Below are positions 34,038 through 45,388 of a DNA stretch of 64,000 nt, piece after piece (position 1 is the first letter of the stretch; every line of letters begins with the position of its first letter). The DNA comes from Coniochaeta sp. PMI_546 (Eukaryota > Ascomycota > Sordariomycetes > Coniochaetales > Coniochaetaceae). A program made the translations under genes and the position numbers. The notes below the pieces were generated by a model. That model did no database searches. It saw only the letters and a program-made list of their open reading frames with translations, and had not been told where the DNA came from. The stretch spans positions 1,794,606-1,858,605 of the forward strand of contig MU271144.1 in assembly GCA_021432605.1 (NCBI GenBank). Direction: 5' to 3'.

Positions 34038-36221
34038 CTACTCGTCGCTGCTGCTGCTGCTCCCGGTCGACTCGTCTTTCTCAGCACCCTTCTTCGGACG
34101 CTTCCACCGTTCGACCTCCTCGCAGCCCTTCGGGACCCGGCAGGAGTCCCTGACATCGCAAGTCTTCCACAGCACCTCCTTGACCTCCTTAAACACCTTC
34201 TCAACCGCGTCCATGGCCCAGATGACATCCAGATGCTCGTACTCCGGAATGACCCTCTTGTGCACAACGTCAACATGCGGCTCGCGTCCCCTCTCGAACC
34301 GGCGCAGCAGCTTATCTCCATCGACAAGCGCATCATTCCCTGCCACCCAGAGCGCAAACGGCGGCGCCTGCTCATTGTACCACGCCGTGGACCCCTTCGG
34401 CCGCCTCCTATGCGCTTCGGCTCCCTTCTCCGACTTCTTTGCCTCCTCCTTCTCCCTATCCACCTCAGCCAGGACATCATGCTTCCTGTCCCCCTGAGCC
34501 GTATCCTCCCTCTCTTCAGCCCTCCACTCCTCCTTCGTTGCAAGAATACACTTGTGCCTCGCGAAACACTCCCGTCCCAGCCACCACCTCATCGACTCCG
34601 CACTGACATAGACCGGCGCAAACTGAAACATCCTATCCCTCAGTCCCCGGTCCCACCGCGAGTCACTCCAGTTGAACAAGAACGAGAAAACCATATACCC
34701 CAACCGCCCGTAGATCCTGGGCGGCAGGAGCCGGTGCATCGTCATCATGAGCGGAATGAACGCGTGGATCCCAAACATCATCCTGAACATGGCCGGGGTG
34801 ATGACCCTCATGAACTTGAAGTACATCTTCCCGATCAGCGGCCCCGCATAGGCCGCCGGCGCCAGCGCGCAGAACACGGTCAGCCTCTCGCCCAGGTCCG
34901 GCCGCTGCTCCTTGGCCAGCGCGACCAGGCTCTGCGTCGTCCCCTGCGAGTGCGCCACCAGGCCGATCTTGTCGAACCCGGTCTCGTACCGCACCCGGGA
35001 CGTCAGCGCGGGCAGGTCGAAGACGCCCATCTGCCGTATATTCCAGCACCACATGCGCGGGTCGCCGTACTCCAGCAGGACGTGTTTGGGGCGGAAACCG
35101 CACCGGTTGTTGCCGAGCCAGACGTCGTAGCCGGACTTGCACAGGTAGAAGGCGAGCGAGTCGTCGTCGTTGACGCAGTAGGCGCCCGCGCTCTGCAGCA
35201 GGCCGTGGATCAGGAGGACGGGGAACTTCCTCTTTCCTTCTTTGCCTCTCGGAGATGGCCGCGGTACGTCGCTGAATACCTCGGGCCCGCGGTGCGCTCG
35301 TTCCTCGGCTGGGAGCGCGGTGTACTCTTTGGGGTCGAAGACGTGCCAGAGGTCGATGACGAAGCCGTCCTCGGTCTGCACTTGGAATTCTTCCACGTCG
35401 AGACCGACCCGGCGGGCGTAGTAGCCCACGTCGCATTTGATGGGGTCAGGCCCGCCTTCGGTCGGTATGTACTCGTCGCCGCTGTCCTCCTCGTCCTGTA
35501 CGAGTTTGTCCTGCGAGCGTCTGCGCCTCCACGTGCGCTGCCTCGACTTCCTCAGCTCCTGGCGACGGAGCTCCTCTTTGTAGAACGGCCTGCCCACATC
35601 TGGGTCTCGGAGAGTTGCCTTTAGCCATAACCGTCGGCATACGGGGGCTATGCTCGTGAACAGCGCCCCTAGTACGATGACGGCCAGGAAGGCCGTGCTG
35701 AGAATGTGTGAAGAGACGCGGAAGAACATGCACTGTATGTTTCGTAGCAGACTCGGTGGGCCGTAAAGTGGGAGCGGTGGGAACAACGGGTTCGTATGTG
35801 AGGGAGGCATGGCCCTCCGGAGGTTGCCCTCGGCCGAGGACTGGATGGAGTGGCCATTCTGCTGCGTTTGGTCGTCTGCACCCTTGTCAGGCAAGCTGCC
35901 GTTGGTAAGGTGCTCCGGCGCGATCTCTATGTCGGCCAATTCCTCCTTCAACATGTTCAGCTTGTGAGCCTCCTCCAGAGGCACGGTTGGCAAGCGGTTG
36001 CCCTCCGAAGTTACTATGACCGGGTCATACTTTGTAACAAACTGAGCCTCGACTGCGACCTCGGCCACAACCTCGCGCTCGTCCGGCTTCCGATGAGATA
36101 GCTTCTCGGCCTGTTTTGCAAATTCAACGGCTGTCCTTCCCAGGGCAGCACTGGACCTGGATATTGTGGACGGATTCGGGGACTGGTCCCGGCCCTGCGC
36201 CGGGAAGTCATTCACAGTCAT
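34038..36221 (-). CDS. Alpha/beta-hydrolase lipase, steryl ester hydrolase-like
   Basis: A single uninterrupted frame encodes 727 aa. A disordered N-terminal part of about 150 residues is followed by one membrane span at about 172-191 and then the hydrolase domain. The domain contains LLIHGLLQSAG (oxyanion region, residue about 336), SGYDVWLGNNRCGF, the nucleophile elbow AHSQGT with Ser425, the acid GNDALVD and the late His in EYEHLDVIW. This is the layout of the acid-lipase family that includes yeast Yeh1, Yeh2 and Tgl1, which hydrolyse steryl esters at the plasma membrane or on lipid droplets. The long N-terminus and the single span favour the Yeh type. A charged Lys/Glu/Asp insert lies in the C-terminal half before the last catalytic residues. 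The 1.3-kb upstream region is shared with PEX6, transcribed the other way. Confidence 0.85.
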   Translation of the reverse strand: MTVNDFPAQGRDQSPNPSTISRSSAALGRTAVEFAKQAEKLSHRKPDEREVVAEVAVEAQFVTKYDPVIVTSEGNRLPTVPLEEAHKLNMLKEELADIEIAPEHLTNGSLPDKGADDQTQQNGHSIQSSAEGNLRRAMPPSHTNPLFPPLPLYGPPSLLRNIQCMFFRVSSHILSTAFLAVIVLGALFTSIAPVCRRLWLKATLRDPDVGRPFYKEELRRQELRKSRQRTWRRRRSQDKLVQDEEDSGDEYIPTEGGPDPIKCDVGYYARRVGLDVEEFQVQTEDGFVIDLWHVFDPKEYTALPAEERAHRGPEVFSDVPRPSPRGKEGKRKFPVLLIHGLLQSAGAYCVNDDDSLAFYLCKSGYDVWLGNNRCGFRPKHVLLEYGDPRMWCWNIRQMGVFDLPALTSRVRYETGFDKIGLVAHSQGTTQSLVALAKEQRPDLGERLTVFCALAPAAYAGPLIGKMYFKFMRVITPAMFRMMFGIHAFIPLMMTMHRLLPPRIYGRLGYMVFSFLFNWSDSRWDRGLRDRMFQFAPVYVSAESMRWWLGRECFARHKCILATKEEWRAEEREDTAQGDRKHDVLAEVDREKEEAKKSEKGAEAHRRRPKGSTAWYNEQAPPFALWVAGNDALVDGDKLLRRFERGREPHVDVVHKRVIPEYEHLDVIWAMDAVEKVFKEVKEVLWKTCDVRDSCRVPKGCEEVERWKRPKKGAEKDESTGSSSSSDE

Positions 36222-37525
36222 CCTTCTGGGGGGGGGGATTCAAGGGGGAGGGGTATCCAGATAACGCCGTAGTAATACAACACTTGTCGCCCTCACAAGC
36301 AAGACACCATTAAAGAAGAAAAGGAAAGCCTAATTGGCACAAAGCGAAAGAGAAAAGGTTTTAAAAGAGGTAAATTTTCAGACAATAACACCGCAGAATA
36401 GAACGAACACCACCATCTATCACAGAAGGCGTATAAACCGATTAGCCTAGACTAGTGGTAAACGTCATGGTGGCAGCAACCACACACCGCTTGGAATGCG
36501 GCCGGCCAGCCACCATGACGGCGAAAAGCAGGTTTGGCCGCTGAGCCTCCGCCGTGCCATGCACCCAAAAAGGTTGCAGAACTAGCCTAGCTCCCGCCAG
36601 AACGAAAGTCTACGGAAGATAAGATAAATAAGAGAGCCATGACTCTGTGTCCGCATTGTTCGCAATGGTCTGAACAAGACAAATCCTATGAGTGACATCT
36701 CCTGTTGAAACAAGAGACGAGAGACAGAAAATGGAAGAGGTAGAATCGTCACAAGAGTCAAGTACATGTATGCATACATACGTCCCTGTTGATAATGATT
36801 GCTCAATTGGCTTTGGGGGGATTCTGGTGTGTTGCGTCACTGACACTGCACGGGCCACTGGCCCTGAGAAACATGCAGCATGTGAAAATCAGGATAAGTG
36901 TACACGTGTAAAGGTTACTGCGTGTGATAAGATTATACTCTACGTGGACGAGGGATGAGCATGCGTGACAAAAGACATTATAGAAAATATCCCCAGTGTC
37001 GCAATTGTATATAACAAGATTGAAGGACACTCTCCGGAAATCCAGATGTCATCAAGACACTTGTACCTTGTGGTGCCTTGAACAGCGCATGGCAGGTGCA
37101 ACTGCCTTAAATATACTATGTACACCAGTACCACCAATTCGCAAGGTTCGGTACCTTTTGACATGTTTTTTCGGGATTGAGGGGTTCTGTGGGTCCAAGT
37201 GTCGTTCGTTCTGGAACTGGACCGGTGGAACCTCCCCAGACGCGGTACAGTGCCCCCCGGTCAAGCGCGCAATGCCGAGGCCAAACTCCTGGAACCGAGA
37301 GCTGCGATTTGGGGTCCTTCGAAAAAGCTGTCTTGTAACTCCGCATACATCGTATCGTATACATACCCTTATGTACTGCTGGCCCAAGGTACTTGTCGAC
37401 GAAGCGCCCACTGGCGTCGCAAAGGGCTTGACTGTTCGATGTTCGTAATTCCTGTCTGAACAAACACAACCACCCATACATACATACACAAGACTTCGTC
37501 AGCAGCGCCTTGAGACAAGTCGGCC
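36222..37525. other. Shared divergent promoter region of the lipase and PEX6 genes
   Basis: About 1.3 kb has no supportable gene. A run of about ten G residues near 36228-36237 lies immediately upstream of the lipase start codon and reads as a C-run in its leader. Tandem CATA words occur near 36770 and 37475. Confidence 0.5.
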
Positions 37526-40500
37526 ATGGCTTCCACCGACCTGGTGCCCGCTCCTCACAGGAGCACCAAGAAGAGGAGATCGAGGAGGAGGAGGCAGGAC
37601 AAGCCCGCCATCTCCGCACGCTTGGTGCTGGACGACCATGTCAAGAGCGACGTCGGAATCCTCTCCGAGGATCTCTTCGCCGACCTCTTTCCCCAATTGC
37701 GCGACAGTCAGTGCCCCTTCTGGTCTCACTTAGATGGGAGATATTGCTAACCCTTTGCTGTGTAGAGGAATCAGAGGAACACTCCGCTGATGTACCCGAC
37801 GTCGTTCATGTCGCCATAGCCCCCTGGGCCCCCGCTTACTCACCCGAGACCACATCGTGGACTGTAGTGCCAGTCACCAAGTCCTCCGCCCTTGCCCACT
37901 CGACCGTACAGTTCTCGCCCTCGTCTTTGGCCCTACAATGCTTTGCGAACAACCTCAAGCAAGTCGCGCCATCGAAGCTCTCGAGTCACAGCAGGAGTGG
38001 CATCGAGATACTCGTTTTGGATGCCGCCGCCATCTCGCTCGATACGGTATTCGTGAGCTTGGAGGGCGACCTGGCCAAGAGGTTAGAAGCTGGCGAGGGC
38101 ACATTCTTCAGGGAACACCCGGATGCCGCGAGGGCAAATGGTCTCGCAGCGGCCAAGTCGCCAGAAGATCGCTTGACAGCAGCCCTCCGCGTCGCTCTCG
38201 GAACCCTAAAGGTTGTGCACACTGGCGATCTGTTTCCGCTACCTCTACCCCCTCACCCGGTCACGCACGTACCGCCCAATCCGGGAAAGGTCGCACTATG
38301 CGAGCCGGTGTCACAGGGCGTATTGTCTCCCAGCACCAAAATCATCGTGTCCCGAGGCCGTGCTGCCCACTCAAAACCCAGCCGAGACCCAGTACCAATA
38401 CGCAACAAGGCTCTGAACTATGTCGCCGAGGACGACGGAGAGGATACCGCGAACGATCAGTTCTACTCAGCTGCAGAAGAGCGGTACAAAACCGATGCCC
38501 CTACCGCAGATGAAGACACCGTCACTGAGACGGAGGGCGAAGAACCAGAGTTGGAAACCGACGACTTGTCAGACGACTCCATGGATGACATGATCTCGCT
38601 CCAGGTGCCAACACTACCCGCGTCCGCCAGCGGCGTCTCGACCCTGCAGCCTGGCACGCCGATGACCGTCGGCCGCGGCAGAAAGACCAATGGCATTAGT
38701 ACGCCCATGTCCGTGTTCTCGAACTTCACTGCCACAACAGCCCGACCAGACCGGCCTAAAGGACGGCTGTTTAAAGCACACGGGCTACTCAGCGCCATAC
38801 CCGAGGAGCTCCTTCACCCAAAACCTGCCGCAGACGACGACGACGAAGCACGCGTCTACGTTGACATCCGCGACCTGACGAGGGTCGGTTGCTTCTCCGG
38901 AGACTGGGTTCGCATGGAGGATGCCGACGAGCCCCCGGCAAATGGCTTTGGCTCCTTTGGCCTTGGCAGCTTCGGCGTGCACGACAGCGAAGAAGAGCCG
39001 AACTGGAGGCCGGTGCGAATCTTCGGCTTGCCCGAGGGCTACTCTCAGCGTCCTGTCACCCGTATCCCCAGCTCGCGCCACGATGGCGGACGCAAGATGT
39101 CATTCTTTGAGTCTCAGATGCCGAAGCCTTCCAGTCCTGCTGCCTACGTCTCACCGATACTGCTGGCAAACCTAGAGAATTCCTCATTTTTACGGCTATC
39201 GCCGTTGAAGCGGACGGCGAATCTCCTCAAGGGGCCGGCTTCGAAGCTCGCACCCACCTTCCAGCCTCCCCCCGCTCGGGAAGTGACTCTGCAGCAGATC
39301 AGGACCCCTGTCACGGCTGACAGAGAGATACAGACCGCCGTGATGGCGGGTCTGAAGTTGTACTTTGAGAGGAAGCTGAGAGTCATCAGATCCGGCGATT
39401 TGATTGCTGTGCCTATCGACACTCAATTAGGGAGGACTCTGCAGGCAACGACGTTGGGAGGGGATTCGGCGATAGATGACTTGCTGTCTCTGACTTCGGC
39501 GAGAAAGTCTGGCAGTGTGCAGTACGACGAAGTCGCGTGGTTCAAGGTTAGCCATGTCCACAGCGGAAAGCAAGAGACGGACGAGTCCGACGAAGAGGAC
39601 CTTTGGGCTTCCGTGGCCTCGGTTGACCCCTCCATCTCGCGTATCGAGCAGACCGGATCGGTCACCAGTCGGATCCCAGGCATCGCAGACAGCAACTGGC
39701 CGTACTACCTGGGGCTCAAGAGACCTCCACGGCGAAGCCAAGATGTGTCGCCGCCGGTGACTCTAGACAACCAACGGAAATTCGTCTCGCCGTTGAGACG
39801 TCGGTTGCGGGAGCTCATGGCTGCCGCGACGAGCAAACAAGCCATCCATTTCGGGATGCCAGCCTTGGCGATCCTGCTGGTCTCCACGCAGAGGAACATT
39901 GGCAAGGCGAAGACGGCCGTCGATGCCTGTCTCGACATCGGGTTGCACACTTTCAGCATAGATGCGTACGATATCCTCAACGAGGGCGGAGCAGGTGGAA
40001 GCGATGTCAAGACGGAAGGCTTCCTGCGGTCGCGCGTCGAGCGAGCGCTGAGCTGCGGTGCAGACTGCTGTTCCCTCCTGGTCCGCCACATCGAGGCCTT
40101 GACGGCCGACAGGATGGTGTCCGCCATCAAGGAGATCCTCTCCGACGCCAGAGTCTTCATCGCCACCACCACAGAGGTCGACAAGATCCCCGACGGAGTC
40201 AGGGGCCTCTTTACCCACGAGATCGAACTCCACGCCCCGGACGAAGGCGAGCGCGAGGGCATCCTGCGCACCATCATCGAAGACCGCAGCATCGCCCTCG
40301 ACCCAGAAGTAGATCTCTCCGGCGTGGCACTGAAGACCGCGGCTCTCGTAGCCGGCGACCTGGTCGACGTCGTCGAGCGCGCCACGGTCGCCCAGCGTTC
40401 TCGTCTCGAGCTCCTCTCGTCCAAGGCTTCCACCTCTGACCACCCCGTCACAGTCCGCGACATCCAAGTCGCCGGCGGGCCCGCCGCCACGAGCCTGACG

Positions 40501-41880
40501 AAAGCAGACTTCGACCTGGCCGTGGAGGCCGCGAGGAAGAACTTCGCCGACGCCATCGGCGCGCCCAAGATCCCCAACGTGACGTGGGACGACGTGGGCG
40601 GGCTGAACAACGTCAAGGACGCGGTGCGCGAGACCATCCAGCTCCCCCTGGAACGGCCCGAGCTGTTCGCCAAGGGCATGAAGAAGCGCTCCGGCATCCT
40701 CTTCTACGGTCCCCCCGGGACGGGCAAGACGTTGCTCGCCAAGGCCATCGCCACCGAATACAGCCTCAACTTCTTCTCCGTCAAGGGACCCGAGCTGCTG
40801 AACATGTACATCGGCGAGTCGGAAGCCAACGTCCGGAGGGTCTTCCAGCGGGCGCGGGACGCGAGGCCGTGCGTGGTCTTCTTTGACGAGCTGGACTCCG
40901 TGGCGCCCAAGCGCGGGAACCAGGGCGACAGCGGCGGCGTCATGGACAGAATCGTCTCCCAGCTGCTGGCCGAGCTGGACGGCATGTCTGGCGGCGAGGA
41001 CACGGGGGGCGGGGTGTTTGTTATCGGCGCCACGAACCGGCCGGACCTGCTTGACCAGGCGCTGTTGCGGCCGGGGCGGTTCGACAAGATGCTGTATCTC
41101 GGCGTCTCGGATACGCATGAGAAGCAGTTGACCATCATGGAGGCTTTGACGCGGAAGTATGTTCTAGCTCCCTACCTACCTCATTTTACCTCTCAGCAAA
41201 ACTCAAAGCGAGAAACATAAAGTGCTAACAAAAAGGAACACAGATTCACCCTCCATCCATCCCTCTCCCTCGCCCGCGTCGCCGAGACTCTACCCCTGAC
41301 CTACACGGGCGCGGACTTCTACGCCCTCTGCAGCGACGCCATGCTCAAGGCCGTGACGCGGCAGGCCAACGCCGTGGACGCCAAGATCCGCGAGCTGAAC
41401 TCGCGGCGCGACGAAGCAGCGGTGCACCACCACCCGGTCACAACGGCGTACTTCTTCGACCACCACGCCACCCCCGACGACGTGGCCGTCACGGTGACCG
41501 AGACGGATTTCCTCGCGGCCAGGGACGAGCTGGTCCCCAGCGTCAGCGCGGGGGAGCTGGCGCACTACGAGAAGGTCAGGGCTGCCTTTGAGGGGGGGCG
41601 GGATAAGGGACCTGTTGCCCCCGCTGAGGCGCGGCCGAGGAGGATTGGGGGAGGGCCGGAGAGGCGGACGACGAGCTCGGGCTCGAAGGGGGTGGGGAAG
41701 GGGAAGGGTAAGGGTAAGGCTGCGGCTAGGGGGAGTGAGGAGGAGGAGGAGGAGGAGGACGAGGTCGACGATCTGCAGCCTGGATATGTCAATGGGAGGA
41801 GTAAAGGGAAGGGCAAGGCGGTTGCGCCGCCGGTTTTCGCGGATGGGACGGGCAGTGATGATGAAGGACTGTATGACTAG
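37526..41880 (+). CDS. PEX6: Peroxin-6, AAA+ ATPase of the peroxisomal receptor export complex
   Basis: Exons 37526-37706, 37766-41156 and 41244-41880 encode 1402 aa. The second AAA domain is textbook: Walker A GPPGTGKT at about residue 1042, Walker B VVFFDELDSVAPKRG, and the arginine-finger region ATNRPDLLDQALLRPGRFDK. The first AAA domain (about 750-950) lacks a canonical Walker A, as is usual for Pex6. The N-terminal 700 residues hold the Pex6 N-domains and an acidic linker. Pex6 works with Pex1 at the peroxisome membrane, where it extracts ubiquitinated Pex5 for another import round. The C-terminal tail past the AAA lid is Lys/Gly-rich with a run of Glu and is probably disordered. The start lies in GGCCATGGC, and the first intron is only 59 bases. 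Confidence 0.95.
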
Positions 41881-42086
41881 GGGCGGCGGTCCTGAAAATG
41901 GAACTTGTGGAATGTAAACGTGGATGGAGGTATACGCGGGTATATACGATTAGCATTGCACATACGCCTTTGGACACGTGCCTAGCTTGGACCAAAAAGT
42001 TCCGCAAAATTCATACACGAAACTGGTCATGCCGTGTCCACCGCTGATGTGAACATGGCTCTCTCTCTCTCTGATCCGTGCCTAAC
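41881..42086. other. Short convergent spacer with (CT)7
   Basis: Only 206 bases separate the stop codons of PEX6 (+) and the SH3BGR-like gene (-), so their 3' untranslated regions probably overlap. A (CT)7 run is at 42059-42072. Confidence 0.5.
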
Positions 42087-43450
42087 TCATTTCTTCTCCT
42101 CCGCCTCCTCCCCCGCAGCGTCTTCCTCGCCATCACCCTCCTCCCCCTCGCTCGACTCCGGCTCCTCCTCCTCCTCAATAGTCTCCGCCCGCTCGACAGC
42201 CGCAATCTCATCCTCGGACGGACTGGTGACCAGCGAGCCCCGGTACGAGGTGATGGGGCCGTCCACGTCCGTGGGCCTCCAGCTCGTGGTCGTCGGGCTC
42301 TGCAGGGTGCGCAGCACGTTGTCCGACGAGGCGCCGTCCCGCCACGTCCCCGTCGTGGGCGACTGCATCCCGGGCGCCTTGGCGCTGTCGGCCGACTTGC
42401 TGGGCGTGAGCGGGGCGGGAGCCAGGCTGGGCCTTGGCCCGGGGCTCTTGTTGTCGTCCTCGCTTTCTTCCCCCTCCTCCTCCTCCTCCTCTTCCGACTC
42501 GTCCTTCGTAGTCTCGGCGGTCTTCTCTTCCCCTATCTTCACCTCGGTCTTATCGGCCTTCTCACCCGGTCCCTCCCCGTCCTTGGCCTCCTTCTCTCCC
42601 CCAGCGTCGCTCTTCCCGTACACCTTCTCCCGCAAGCTCTGCAGACGCACCTGCTTCGCCTTGGCGGCCGCCTCCTCGGCAATACTGCGTATGGGCAGCG
42701 TGACCTTTGCCGCCGTCCCCGCAACGGCAGCCGACACGCCTTCCCCCTCCTCCTTCTTCTTCCCGTCGTCCGCCCCGTCTCCTCCTCCTCCCGCCGCCGT
42801 CTCTTTCTTCTCCGGCAAGGGTGGTGCGGCCGGTGGTGCGGCCGCCGGCGGCGTCGGCGCGCCCGAAGCCGGCGCCGAACTACTTGCTGCCAGAGTAGAA
42901 GGCTTCGCCGGTTGCGCGGGGGTCTTGGGCGGCGCTTCTTGGCCGATGGGCGGCTGGGTGAACTCGTCGTGGTAGATTGTGACGTGCTGCTTCAGCTCGC
43001 CGTACTCGTTCCAGTCCTCGATCTCGACCAGGTCCTGTTCTCCCCGTCGGGCAAAAGCAAAGTGCCCTCTTGATCAGCCCTTTTCTTCTTTTTCTGTTTT
43101 CCTCGTTTCTCGGGGGAGTCTCTCACGATCTATAAGGGGGAGTAAAAAAAGCAACAACTTACACCCAGCACCATGCCCATCTGCACCAGGCCCGGTAGTT
43201 TCCTCACCCGCCCTCCTTCGTCCTTGCCCGCGCGGCGACCCCACAGCATGCGGGCCTTCTCGTCGGTGGCGATGTCGATGGCCTTGAAGGGCACCCGGTT
43301 GGCGCGCAGGATGGTCTCGAGGCGCGAGGTGGCGGTGACGATGTGCGAGGAGCCGGCTGTCAGGGAGGTGTAGATGTAGAGCGCCGGGTCGGTGCTGTAT
43401 GATTGCGCTGCTGCCGCCTTGGCGGAGGGGGAGTCGGAGGTCGATGCCAT
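42087..43450 (-). CDS. SH3BGR-like thioredoxin-fold protein with acidic C-terminus
   Basis: Exons 43450-43163 and 43034-42087 encode 411 aa; the donor was taken as GGT|GTAAGT. Residues about 22-115 form a glutaredoxin-like domain (LYIYTSLTAGSS, then RVPFKAIDIATDEKARMLW, then KLPGLVQMG and DLVEIEDWNEYGEL). It lacks the redox CxxC, as SH3BGR/SH3BGRL proteins do. The remaining roughly 300 residues are Pro/Ala-rich and then Glu/Lys-rich with an unbroken Glu run, matching the glutamic-acid-rich part of SH3BGR. Molecular function is poorly known in fungi, and a scaffold role is only suggested by the animal family. The TPS-type repeats LQSPTTTSW and MQSPTTGTW occur near the end. Confidence 0.82.
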
Positions 43451-45280
43451 CTTTTTTGGCGAGTCTTGTACGGTGGGATGTGTGGTTGGAGTGTCGGGGT
43501 CTGCCTCGACGGGCTGGGGATGTTCGGCGCTGCTACTAAGGTAGTTTCCGGTGATGAAGAGCGGTTCGTGGAGGAATGACGGTGAGGTAAGAATGAATGA
43601 ATGAATGAGCAAAGTGGAAGTCGTGTGTATCGTTGGGTTGCTGAGCTGAGTGTTTGTGTAAATGAGGGGTCCAGAACCTCCCCAGTTGTACGCAGTGCTG
43701 TATCTAGGCTGTAATACCTATGATGAGGTGGGGTCTGCCCAGGTTTCAGTTGCTGGGCCCGTGTCTCGCCCGTCTCGCCCGTCCGGAACACGGGGAATTG
43801 ATCCCACACCTTATCCAGATGTCAAGAGATGAATGTAAGTCAAGACTGCATCTGCCATAATCTGGCTGCACTTTGTGGCTTTTTTCCAAGTTGTTATGTT
43901 TGGTGACCCTCGTGACACCACTGACATCAACCTGACTTACTAGGTATGCAGGAGAGGCTTGATCTTATCGATAGCCGATAGCGGCTTGGCTTGGCTTCGG
44001 TGAGGATGAGAAGATGAGGGGATGAGGGGGGACCCCTCGAGCGGTAGTCGAGCCATTTGATTGTTGTGTAAAAGCTTCACCCCTCCTCAGACGGGTCAGT
44101 CTATCACCATCACGTGGGTTGATGGCACCGTCACCGAGCAAAACATCTCATTGCAGGTCCATACTATGTATGCTACGGAACCTCGACGGCAAACTCTTGA
44201 CAAGTGGAGCGACAGAGTGTCGTGGTACGGCTTCATCCTTCTCTGACTCTTTCGTCAGAACCAGGTCCCTCACCCTGACAAGCCTCTCCACGCAGAACAA
44301 TCTACTTGAAGATTACTGGAAAGGCAAAAGTCGTTGTTAAGACGTCTGCCGCATCGTCGTATACTACGTTCGGCACATGCAATGGCGAAAGTTGCAAGAT
44401 AGACAGACAAGGGCAGGCCTTGTTTGAGTTATGCACACAACACGCCAGCACCTCGCTCTGCTAAACATCGGCACCGCGGAGGCCACTCCTAAAACATCGA
44501 GTGGCTCCTGCAACCATGCCCATCATGACGGTCCCTATTGGTCGCGGATCAGGCTTCGTTATCCGTTCACCTTCTCCCGCCTCCCTGGCTTCTACGGCCC
44601 GGCTCGAGGTGTGGCCCCCCCCCCCAAACTTGGATGATCAATGGATTCCGGCGGGCATCAAGAATATAATGTGTGGTAACTTCTGTTTCCAAGGGGGCCC
44701 GCTCAATACTGTGTAAACCCCCCCATGTCATCCGTAGTCGGGAGAGGGGTCCGTGGTAAAGGAATACCAGGTACAGCATGCAGGAGGAACAGGATTCCCC
44801 TGGACGGGGTTATCTGGTCTGGCTGCGCCAGAGATCTCAAGGACTCGGTGACCACCACCATACCTCGTGCTTTAAGTCCAGGGATGATGGAGATCGCGAT
44901 CTCCGGTCCTGTGAGGTATATAGTCGACGTCTTCCCCCCTGTCAGGGTCGACAAGGCTGAACATTCGTGATCATCTACTGCTTTTTACACCCACACGGTT
45001 GCTCTGGAGAGACGGAATTGGCTTACCTGCTGTCGTCTGGATTGCGACGCCGAGAAGCGATAGCACCAGATTGCGAAGACCAGCCGGCGACGGAGAACAG
45101 GGTGAAGGCTGGGCTTTGGTGAGTCAATGAGATGAATATACTCGCAAATGTTCTAGATGCCTTAGAAGGAAACAGCAAAAAACTCACGAGAATTCGACTG
45201 TTAGACATAGATGCCAAGGCTCGCATACCCTCCATCGAGAGCGCGCACGTCCACCAGCGCTTGAACTTGAACAGCCCTCC
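43451..45280. other. Intergenic region upstream of the SH3BGR-like gene
   Basis: No firm gene is present. A (GAAT)n run at 43591-43608 sits in the probable 5' leader of the SH3BGR-like gene. A short frame at 44061-44246 (+) includes GQSITITWVDGTVTEQNISL, which faintly resembles the N-terminal domain of Kre9/Knh1 cell-wall proteins, but it stops quickly. A run of C residues lies near 44618-44628. Confidence 0.45.
43591..43608. repeat. (GAAT)n microsatellite
   Basis: Four and a half copies of GAAT lie about 140 bases upstream of the 43450 start codon. On the gene's own strand it reads (ATTC)n. A similar ATGAATGAATGAATG run is at 46948-46962 upstream of the GPI-protein gene. Confidence 0.8.
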
Positions 45281-45388
45281 ATGGCCGACAAGTACTGCGA
45301 CCACAACACCTCTGGCTGCGGCTGTACCAACTTGGTGCCAGCAACGCAGACGCTTTGCGATAGTTGCGCCCGGGGAGAGTGCTCGTGA
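45281..45388 (+). CDS. Candidate 35-aa cysteine-rich mini-protein
   Basis: An ATG in the context CCTCCATGGCC opens 35 codons with six cysteines at residues 6, 13, 15, 26, 29 and 34 (spacing C-x6-C-x-C-x10-C-x2-C-x4-C) plus His8. There is no signal peptide, so a cytosolic metal-binding role (zinc or copper) is plausible but unproven. It is not the classical fungal metallothionein pattern of tightly packed CxC. Twenty-seven of 35 codons end in G or C, including 16 of the first 18, unlike the surrounding DNA, which argues for a real, well-expressed gene. A possible acceptor (AACAG) lies just before the ATG. The stop overlaps a donor-like GTGAGC at 45385-45390, so splicing could replace the last residue with a few others. 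I do not recognise a named family. Confidence 0.5.
   Translation: MADKYCDHNTSGCGCTNLVPATQTLCDSCARGECS

Noticed and set aside
34233-35624. 463-codon open frame on the plus strand
   Set aside because: It lies wholly opposite the lipase gene, is Arg/Pro/His-rich and has no domain; it is a shadow of GC-rich coding DNA.
39763-41118. 451-codon open frame on the minus strand
   Set aside because: It is opposite the PEX6 AAA domains, whose motifs are clear. The frame shows no motifs and is a codon-bias shadow.
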